This document shows, piece by piece, positions 50,681-56,976 of a DNA stretch of 56,976 nt. The notes under the pieces are model-generated. The model saw only the letters and a program-made list of their open reading frames with translations. It was not told the origin of the DNA and did not search any database. Location of the stretch: assembly GCA_903896015.1 (NCBI GenBank), contig CAITWF010000080.1:1-56976 (forward strand), read 5' to 3'. Source of the DNA: an uncultured Opitutia bacterium (GTDB lineage Bacteria > Verrucomicrobiota > Verrucomicrobiia > Opitutales > Opitutaceae). The position numbers and the translations under genes were made by a program. Each line of letters starts with the position of its first letter. Within the stretch, counting starts at the first letter, position 1.

Positions 50681-53581
50681 ATGCTTGCTGCTCGCTTACT
50701 CGGTTGTAACCCACTTCGCCTTGCCCGGAAAATTCCCGCGCTCATCTCGCTGCTCTCGTTGGTCGTGCTCGCCTCCCCGCATGTTTTTGCCCAAGGCGGC
50801 GGGGGTGGTGCCGGCGGGGGTGGTGGCGGCGCGGCCGGCATTAACATCGGCACCATCGTGGGCAATCTCCCCGCTGGCATCAATGCCGGAACGGTCGCGG
50901 GCATCATCGGCAATCTTCCCGCCGGCACGAATCTCGGCAATTTCGCCGGCGCGATCGGCGGCAACGGCACGCTCAGCACCACGCCGACAATCGTCACCAC
51001 GACCGGCCTGCTCGCCGGCGACTCTGGCACCGCCAACGTTGTCATCCCCGCGCAAGCCGCCGCCGCCATCGCCAGCGGCACCACCGATCCCAATGCGATC
51101 GTCACGGCCAACACGAACTCCTATCTGTGGTCGATCACCGGCGGCACCCTCACCTCCGATCCGACAAAACCCTCCGTCACCTATACTGCGACGGCCACCG
51201 GCACGGCGACTCTGTCAGTCGCGGTGACAGTTGTCGGCTCCTCGCCCGTCACCGCCTCGGCCAACGTCACCGTCGTCTCGCCCGATACCGCGGGCACGAT
51301 TACCGCGCCCGTGACCATCGCCACCAACGCTGCGAGCTCCACCGCCACCGTGCCCGCCGCGGTGAGCGGCGACCGCACGTTTCGCTGGACCGTGAGCGGC
51401 GATGCTTCGATCGTCGGCAGTGCCACGACCGCCACGCTCACCTTCAAACCCGGCACACCCGGCGTGAAGGATATCAGCTGCGCGGTGCGGCTCCAAAATC
51501 TCGTCACGGTCAATTTGCACTCCTTCCTCGTCGTCACCGGCTCTGGCCCGGCGACCGCCGTCACTGTCGTCAACGGCGCCGGCAGCGGCACCTATCCCGG
51601 CGGCTCGCGCATCGACGTCCTTGCCGATCCGCCCGCCGCCGGCCAGGTGTTCGACAAATGGACCGGCGATGTCTCCGCCCTCGGCACCGGCGCGCTCGCC
51701 GCAACGCTGCCGCACGCGATCATCACCGTCCCCACGACGCCGATTACGCTCACGGCGAATTACAAACCCGCCGCCACCTGGACGCCGACCGTAATCACGT
51801 CGTTCAATCCCCAGTCGATCACCAACGCCACGACCAACAACACCACGAGCGTCGGTACCACGCTCGCGTATTTCGTCCCCACCAACGCCAGCGGCATCGT
51901 AGTCCTGCTGCATGATACCGGCGGCAACGTGAACGAATGGTTCAACACCCCCGAGAAAGCCCAGCTCGCACGCGATCTCGTCGCGGCGGGTTATGGGGTC
52001 GCGGCGCTGAACAACATCAATCGCAACACCGGCGCGTGGAACCAGCAGACAACGCTCGCGAACAATCCCGACGCCCTCAACGTCGCCGCCGCCCTCGCCC
52101 AGCTCGTCACGGCCGGAGCCACCACCGCAACGACGCCCGCGTTTCTCCTTGGCGACGCCAACGGCGCTGACGCCGCCGCGAGCTACGCCGAACTCCTCGC
52201 CGCCTCCAAACCGATCAAGGGTGTCGTGCTCTTCGACACCGCTGGCAGCGAAACGCTCGCCGTCACCTCGCACATCCCGCAATTATTCGCGCTCTCTTCC
52301 AACGACAACGTGATCGGCACCGCCGGCAACACCACCGCGCGCAACAACTCGCAGCTCCTCGTCGGCCGCGGTGTCACCTCAGCGACGACAACCAGCACGG
52401 TCGTCCCGATTTACCCGAACCGCTTCCGCGCGATCGGCAACGGCGCTAACGCCTTTACCGCCACCGATGCGGCCAGCGTGTTCACCGCGTTGAAAACGGC
52501 CGCGCTAATCGACGCCAACAGCTACCTCAAAGCGATCCCGACCAGCGACGCGCTCAAGGCCGCGCTGCCCGCCAACTACCAAGCTCGTGCCGCCGATATC
52601 GCCACCGAACTCAACGTCGCCTATGCCGCCTCCGAGCTCTACAGCGAAGCTGACGCACGCGTGATCGCGTTCCTCAACACCCGCGTCGCCGGCGCCGCCA
52701 GCCCGACGCCCGGCCGGCTCGCCAATCTTTCTACGCTCGGAAAAATCTACACCGCCACCGACAGCTTTACGCTCGGCTTCAACATCGCCGGCCCGGAAAA
52801 GGCGACCCTGCTCATCCGCGGTGTCGGCCCTGCGCTCGGCAGCCTCTTCAAGATCGCGACCGCGCTCCCCGCCCCGCGCCTCGAAGTGTATAACAGCGCC
52901 AACACGCTCCTCGCCTCCAACCAAGGCTGGGATCAGGCCAGCGCAGCGACGACCGCCCAAGTCACCACTGCCTCGAGCGCCGTCGGCGCGTTTGCGCTGC
53001 CGGCAAACGGCGGTGATTCCGCCGTTGTCCTCGCGAACCTCGCACCCGGCGCCTACACCGTCACCGTGAAAGGCGTCAACGGCTCCGTCGGCGATGTGCT
53101 CGCGGAAGTCTACGACGTCACGAAAAATTCCACGCGTCTCACCAACCTCTCGACCCTCGCCAGCATCAACAACCCCGGCGATCAACTCGTTCCCGGCATC
53201 GTGGTCCAAGGCGCGAATCCGCGCACGCTTCTCATCCGCGCTGTCGGCCCCGGACTCACCACCCTCGGAATTCCGGCGAGCTCCGTGCTCGGTGATCCGC
53301 GCGTCACCGTGCTGAGCGGCAGCACGACCGTCGCGGCCAACAACAACTGGTCCCAAGGCGGCGCGACCGGCCAAGCCGCCTCGCTCACCGCTGCATTCCC
53401 CGCGGTCGGTGCATTCCCGCTGACCACCGGCAGCAACGACGCCGCCCTGATCAGCGCGCTCGCCGCTGGCAACTTCACGCTCCAAGCCGATGCCACTCCT
53501 GCCGCGGGTGGCCAGCAAACGACGACCGTCACCACCAACCAAACCGGCCTCGTGCTTGTGGAAGTCTACGAGGTGCCGTGA
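50681..53581 (+). CDS. Large secreted protein with beta domains, inactive hydrolase-like domain and Opitutaceae-type C-terminal repeats
   Basis: This 966-residue protein has a signal peptide (about 1-38, ending VFAQ). A Gly-rich stretch and NLPAG repeats (39-95) follow, then two Ig/PKD-like domains (about 105-285), an InlB-type repeat (GTYPGGSRIDVLADPPAAGQVFDKWTG, about 303-329) and an alpha/beta-hydrolase-like domain (about 395-650). Two C-terminal repeats (about 690-830 and 835-966) carry LLIRGVGPALG and LLIRAVGPGLT and end in EVYDV or EVYEVP. In the hydrolase domain the G-x-S-x-G elbow reads GDANG, with Ala for Ser. Probably a surface or extracellular adhesin-like protein. Confidence 0.82.
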   Translation: MLAARLLGCNPLRLARKIPALISLLSLVVLASPHVFAQGGGGGAGGGGGGAAGINIGTIVGNLPAGINAGTVAGIIGNLPAGTNLGNFAGAIGGNGTLSTTPTIVTTTGLLAGDSGTANVVIPAQAAAAIASGTTDPNAIVTANTNSYLWSITGGTLTSDPTKPSVTYTATATGTATLSVAVTVVGSSPVTASANVTVVSPDTAGTITAPVTIATNAASSTATVPAAVSGDRTFRWTVSGDASIVGSATTATLTFKPGTPGVKDISCAVRLQNLVTVNLHSFLVVTGSGPATAVTVVNGAGSGTYPGGSRIDVLADPPAAGQVFDKWTGDVSALGTGALAATLPHAIITVPTTPITLTANYKPAATWTPTVITSFNPQSITNATTNNTTSVGTTLAYFVPTNASGIVVLLHDTGGNVNEWFNTPEKAQLARDLVAAGYGVAALNNINRNTGAWNQQTTLANNPDALNVAAALAQLVTAGATTATTPAFLLGDANGADAAASYAELLAASKPIKGVVLFDTAGSETLAVTSHIPQLFALSSNDNVIGTAGNTTARNNSQLLVGRGVTSATTTSTVVPIYPNRFRAIGNGANAFTATDAASVFTALKTAALIDANSYLKAIPTSDALKAALPANYQARAADIATELNVAYAASELYSEADARVIAFLNTRVAGAASPTPGRLANLSTLGKIYTATDSFTLGFNIAGPEKATLLIRGVGPALGSLFKIATALPAPRLEVYNSANTLLASNQGWDQASAATTAQVTTASSAVGAFALPANGGDSAVVLANLAPGAYTVTVKGVNGSVGDVLAEVYDVTKNSTRLTNLSTLASINNPGDQLVPGIVVQGANPRTLLIRAVGPGLTTLGIPASSVLGDPRVTVLSGSTTVAANNNWSQGGATGQAASLTAAFPAVGAFPLTTGSNDAALISALAAGNFTLQADATPAAGGQQTTTVTTNQTGLVLVEVYEVP

Positions 53582-53592
53582 CGTTTACGCGC

Positions 53593-53614
53593 GCGGGCGA
53601 TCGCTTGCGCCCGC
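53593..53614. terminator. GC hairpin between convergent genes
   Basis: GCGGGCG/CGCCCGC (7 bp, 8-nt loop) lies just after the stop of the secreted protein and just before the end of the convergent anchored protein gene. It has no T-run, so the terminator call is weak. Confidence 0.35.
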
Positions 53615-53615
53615 C

Positions 53616-54407
53616 TTACTTCCCGCTCAGTTGCTTCGCGAATTTGTCCACCGCGTCGGCGGGAATGATGGCGCGCAACCCGTCCGAAGTTTTCTGAAAC
53701 GCGAGCCCCTGCTCCTTGGTTTTTCCGTCTTCGCTCGCCAGCCGCAGCCGCACGCCGATCACATCCGGGCTGATGTCGCGCTGGCCGAGGATCTGCATGC
53801 CCGTGACCGACGCCGCATCCTTCGCGATCATCAGCGCGATCAGCTTGTCGGGTGAACCGTATTGCGCCCGCGTCGCCTCGGGCAGCCGCGCGAATAATTC
53901 CTCCGCCCTCGCCTGCGCCGCCGGATCGAGGAGAATCGAACTCGCCAACGTGTCGACATCGCCGCCAATCGCCGCCGACAGAACGGTCTCGACCGCCGCC
54001 GACAGCGTCGCACGCCCGGCATTTTTTAAATCGCCCGCCGGCGTCAATTTCACCGGGATCGGACTCTCCCCGCGCGCGGCCTGTGTCGCGGCCTGCGCCA
54101 GCCGCGTGGCGTTCTGCGTCTGTTGCACCGCGGCATGCGCAAGCACAACGAGCGCCTTCACTTCATTGCGCAATTTCTCCAGCTCCGCGCGCTCCTCATC
54201 CGCGCGCGCGCTTTCGGCCGCAACGTTTCCACCCGGCGCGTTCGCGGCAGCGGCCGCCGTCTGCCGCAGCTTTTCGATCCGTGCAAGGTCGCCGCGCAAC
54301 GCGCCAACTTCCTCGCGCAACTCCGCCAGATTTCGTTCCTGAATGAAAAACACTCCCGCCCCCAGCATCACTCCGAAGCCCAAGAGCCCGAACCACAGTT
54401 TGTTCAT
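53616..54407 (-). CDS. Membrane-anchored coiled-coil protein, unknown
   Basis: This 263-residue protein has an N-terminal membrane helix (about 5-22) and then a coiled-coil region (about 24-110, Ala/Glu/Arg-rich, such as LAELREEVGALRGDLARIEKL). The C-terminal alpha/beta-like part (about 130-263) contains DTLASSILLDPAAQARAEELFARLPEATRAQYGSPDKLIALM. No family is recognised. It probably faces the periplasm. It converges with the large secreted protein. Confidence 0.65.
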   Translation of the reverse strand: MNKLWFGLLGFGVMLGAGVFFIQERNLAELREEVGALRGDLARIEKLRQTAAAAANAPGGNVAAESARADEERAELEKLRNEVKALVVLAHAAVQQTQNATRLAQAATQAARGESPIPVKLTPAGDLKNAGRATLSAAVETVLSAAIGGDVDTLASSILLDPAAQARAEELFARLPEATRAQYGSPDKLIALMIAKDAASVTGMQILGQRDISPDVIGVRLRLASEDGKTKEQGLAFQKTSDGLRAIIPADAVDKFAKQLSGK

Positions 54408-54506
54408 GTCTGATTCGTCTCAGATTAAACCGGCCACGTCACGCCCGGCGTCGCCCGCAAAGAAAATCCTTCCCTCCGCGCGCGCGAACCGGCTCAATCG
54501 ACTCTC

Positions 54507-55070
54507 GTGGCCACACCGAAGACCATCGGCTCGGAGGAAATTCACGCCGCGATCGAGCGGCTGGCTGCGGCCGTTTCCGCCCGGCACGCCGGCATCAAGA
54601 CGCTCCTCTTCCTCGGCATTGCCAACGGAGGCGTCGAGCTCGCCCGGCGACTTGCCACGCGCGTCGGTCAGCTCGCCCCCACCCTCAAGCCTCGCGCCGG
54701 CACGCTCGACATCTCGTTTCACCGCGACGACGTCGGCCGCCATCCGATCCCGAAGGAATTCGCACCCACCTTCATCCCCGCCGATGTCCATGGCGCGCAC
54801 ATCATCCTCGTTGATGATGTGCTCTTCTCCGGTCGCACCGTGAAGGCCGGCCTCGACGAACTCTTCGATCAGGGCCGCCCCGCCAAGGTTGAGCTCGCCA
54901 TCCTCATCGATCGCGGCGGCCGTCTCCTGCCGTTCGCGCCCGACTACTGCGGCTTCGCTGTCGCCGTGAAATCGACGGAGAAAGTCTTTGTTTCCCTCGA
55001 CCCCACCGACCCGCGCCGCGACACGATCCGGATCGCACCCGCCGCCGCGAAGATGAAAACGGCGGTCTAA
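54507..55070 (+). CDS. pyrR: PyrR-like uracil phosphoribosyltransferase/regulator
   Basis: This 187-residue protein starts at GTG. It has the PRPP motif IILVDDVLFSGRTVKA and DRGGRLLPFAPDYCGF, typical of PyrR. PyrR controls pyrimidine synthesis and has uracil phosphoribosyltransferase activity. It sits in front of pyrB and pyrC. I see no convincing anti-terminator or attenuator hairpin in the 54408-54506 leader. Only 36 nt, mostly a heptamer repeat, separate it from pyrB. Confidence 0.92.
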   Translation: MATPKTIGSEEIHAAIERLAAAVSARHAGIKTLLFLGIANGGVELARRLATRVGQLAPTLKPRAGTLDISFHRDDVGRHPIPKEFAPTFIPADVHGAHIILVDDVLFSGRTVKAGLDELFDQGRPAKVELAILIDRGGRLLPFAPDYCGFAVAVKSTEKVFVSLDPTDPRRDTIRIAPAAAKMKTAV

Positions 55071-55083
55071 AGTCCCAAATCCG

Positions 55084-55103
55084 CAATCCAAAATCGAAAA
55101 TCC
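55084..55103 (+). repeat. AT-rich heptamer repeat, 3 nt before the pyrB start codon
   Basis: The 20 nt are identical to 39056-39075, and the spacing to the start codon is the same (3 nt). A longer run of related 7-mers begins at about 55074. No Shine-Dalgarno sequence is present. Confidence 0.75.
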
Positions 55104-55106
55104 ACC

Positions 55107-56057
55107 GTGCCCTGGACTCGCAAACACCTTCTCACCCTCGAGGAACTCTCACTCGCCGAGATTCAGCAGATCCATCGGACCGCCGCCGCGTTCAAAAAAG
55201 TGCTCGGCCGCACCGTCAAGAAAGTCCCGGCTCTCCGCGGCAAGACGATCGTTAATCTCTTCCTTGAGCCGAGCACGCGCACGCGCCTCTCGTTCGACAT
55301 GGCGGCCAAGTTTCTCAGCGCCGAAGTGATTTCGTTCGACGCCGCAAGTTCCTCCACCACGAAGGGTGAAACGCTCCGCGACACCGCGCAGAACATCCAG
55401 GCCCTGAAGGCCGATATGATCGTGCTGCGCCACGCGTGCTCCGGCTCGCCGCTCTACCTCAGCCGGGTGCTCGACATTCCCGTCATCAATGCGGGCGATG
55501 GCGCGCACGAGCATCCCACGCAGGGCCTGCTCGACACGTTCACGATGGTCGAGCACCTCGGATCGTTGAAGGGCCGCAAGGTCGTCATTCTCGGTGATAT
55601 TCTGTTCAGCCGCGTCGCTCGCTCCAACGTCCACGCCCTGGTGAAGATGGGCGCCGCGGTCACCCTCGTCGGCCCGAGCACGCTTGTCCCCGAGTGGCTC
55701 ACCGACCTCGGTGCGAAAGTCTCGCACGATCTGCGCGGCGCACTCGCTGATGCCGAAGTCGTGATGCTTCTCCGCATCCAGCACGAGCGCCAGGGCAGCA
55801 GCCATTTCCCTTCGCTCGGCGAATATACCAGTATGTTCGGTCTCAACAAAACGCGCGCCTCGTGGCTCAACCCGAAAGCGATCATCATGCACCCCGGCCC
55901 GATCAATCGCGGCGTCGAAATCGACAGCGACCTCGCCGACGGTGAGCACAGCGTGATTCTCGAACAAGTTACCAACGGCATCGCCGTTCGCATGGCCGTC
56001 CTCTACCTCTGCGCCGGCGGCGCCCCCGAATCCGTCTGGTCCGGCGACAACGCCTGA
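55107..56057 (+). CDS. pyrB: Aspartate carbamoyltransferase catalytic subunit
   Basis: This 316-residue protein starts at GTG. The carbamoyl-phosphate motif EPSTRTRLSFDMAAKFL, the DGAHEHPTQGLLDTFT motif with catalytic residues, and MHPGPINRGVEI near the end place it as PyrB. It makes carbamoyl-aspartate in pyrimidine synthesis. No pyrI regulatory subunit follows. The start codon is preceded by the heptamer element. pyrC starts 8 nt after it. Confidence 0.95.
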   Translation: MPWTRKHLLTLEELSLAEIQQIHRTAAAFKKVLGRTVKKVPALRGKTIVNLFLEPSTRTRLSFDMAAKFLSAEVISFDAASSSTTKGETLRDTAQNIQALKADMIVLRHACSGSPLYLSRVLDIPVINAGDGAHEHPTQGLLDTFTMVEHLGSLKGRKVVILGDILFSRVARSNVHALVKMGAAVTLVGPSTLVPEWLTDLGAKVSHDLRGALADAEVVMLLRIQHERQGSSHFPSLGEYTSMFGLNKTRASWLNPKAIIMHPGPINRGVEIDSDLADGEHSVILEQVTNGIAVRMAVLYLCAGGAPESVWSGDNA

Positions 56058-56065
56058 TTCTCCAA

Positions 56066-56976
56066 TGCCCACGCTCTGGATCAAAAACGCCCGCGTCATC
56101 GACCCCGCTGCCAAGCGCGATCGTATCGGCGATCTGTTCATCGTCGACGGAAAGTTCGTCGCATCTCTCTCCGTTGCCGCGAAAAAACGCGCCAAGAAAA
56201 TCGACGCCACCGGCCTCGTCGCCTGCCCCGGGCTTGTCGACATCCACGTCCACTTCCGCGAGCCCGGCCAGACCCACAAGGAAACGATCGCCACCGGCTC
56301 CCACTGTGCGGCCGCCGGCGGATTCACGACGGTGGTGTGCATGCCCAACACCTCGCCCGTCGCCGACAACGCCGGCACGATCCAATTCATCAAGGACGCC
56401 ATCAAGCGCGATGCGGTCGTGAAAGTCCTCCCCACCGGTTGCATCACGGCCGGCATGAAAGGTCAGGCCCTCGCTCCGATCGGCTCGCTCAAGCGCGCGG
56501 GCGTCGTCGCGATCACTGACGATGGCGACTGCGTGCAGTCAAACGAGCTCATGCGCCGTGCGCTCGAATACGCCAAAATGTTCGACCTCCCGATCATGGA
56601 TCACTGCCAGGACGCGTCGATGACGGTCGGCGCCGTGATGAATGAAGGCAAGATGTCCACGCGCCTCGGCCTGCGCGGCTGGCCGCACGCCGCCGAAGAC
56701 TTGATCGTGTCGCGCAACGTCATCCTCTCCTCTTACACCGGCGCGCACATCCACCTACAGCACATCTCGTCGGCTTACTCCGTGCAGATCATTCGCCGCG
56801 CCAAACGCCGTGGCATCCGCATCACGGCCGAGGCCACGCCGCACCACATCGCGCTCACCGACGACTCCCTCGCGGGCTACGACACCAATTTCAAAATGAA
56901 TCCCCCGCTCCGCACCGATGCGGATCGCAGGGAAATCATCCGCGGCCTGCGCGACGGCACGCTCGACTGCATCAGC
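56066..56976 (+). CDS. pyrC: Dihydroorotase (3' end outside window)
   Basis: This is at least 303 residues of a type I dihydroorotase, open to the window edge. GLVDIHVHFREPGQTHKET carries the first metal-ligand His pair and substrate Arg. MPNTSPV, ITDDGDCVQS, MDHCQD, LQHISSA and EATPHH follow in the right order. It closes carbamoyl-aspartate to dihydroorotate in the cytoplasm. Located 8 nt after pyrB, it completes the pyrR-pyrB-pyrC order. Confidence 0.95.

Noticed and set aside
51215-52282. Long minus-strand frame in the large secreted protein gene
   Set aside because: Shadow of an Ala/Thr/Gly-rich gene in GC-rich DNA; low complexity.
54408-54506. PyrR-type attenuator before pyrR
   Set aside because: I could not see a convincing terminator/anti-terminator pair or anti-antiterminator motif.

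Overview
This is a GC-rich, gene-dense Gram-negative chromosome segment. The best guess is Verrucomicrobiota, family Opitutaceae or a close relative. The reasons are a large secreted protein whose C-terminal repeats (type LLIRAVGPGL...) I associate with that group, an exosortase, a bacterial myo-inositol oxygenase beside a secreted fucosidase, outer-membrane machinery (Kdo transferase, TolC, porin), and translation starts that mostly lack a Shine-Dalgarno sequence. The lineage is an inference. I see no rRNA, tRNA, CRISPR array, transposase or prophage.

Layout. 1-1.8 kb: end of a myo-inositol oxygenase gene and a convergent GH29 fucosidase, with a shared terminator. 2-4.6 kb: a DUF218 protein, then DUF47 and a PiT transporter (low-affinity phosphate uptake). 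4.65-5.2 kb: a decayed stretch holding a lipoprotein gene cut by a nonsense codon and a second coding remnant. 5.3-15.5 kb: a full Pho module on the minus strand (porin, pstS, pstCAB, phoU, phoB, phoR). It has two Pho-box-like direct repeats, and a divergent gene for an unknown secreted helical protein lies between pstC and pstS. 15.6-21.1 kb: a tripartite RND efflux operon. 21.2-23.5 kb: an EIIA domain plus CBS-domain ClC channel operon. 23.6-33.2 kb: a small membrane protein, M20 peptidase, DksA-like protein, SNF2 helicase, Kdo transferase, M16 peptidase and a membrane protein. 33.2-37 kb: exosortase, an unknown protein, and a tetR-fabF pair with a perfect palindromic operator. 37-41.4 kb: HIT protein, PhoH ATPase, DUF1801 protein and a 7TM-HD phosphohydrolase. 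41.5-45.3 kb: a three-subunit Tat-exported molybdenum hydroxylase. 45.5-50.6 kb: ybeY, DUF502, recO, a TVP38-type protein and a nuclease-XPD helicase fusion. 50.7-54.4 kb: a 966-residue secreted protein and a convergent anchored protein. 54.5 kb to the end: pyrR-pyrB-pyrC, the last cut by the window edge.

How it works together. Two phosphate uptake routes lie within 11 kb: the constitutive-looking DUF47-PiT pair and the PhoBR-controlled Pst system with its own porin. The Pst permeases carry unusually large periplasmic insertions. The most interesting non-gene signal is a set of short AT-rich heptamer tandem repeats. One 20-bp copy sits exactly 3 nt before the start codons of two unrelated genes (the 7TM-HD protein and pyrB), and another copy is embedded in frame inside ybeY. 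Other short periodic elements occupy other gaps. Among proteins, the most notable are the nuclease-helicase fusion, a secreted alpha/beta-hydrolase-like domain lacking its nucleophile, the EIIA-ClC pair, and the unknown Pho-linked secreted protein.
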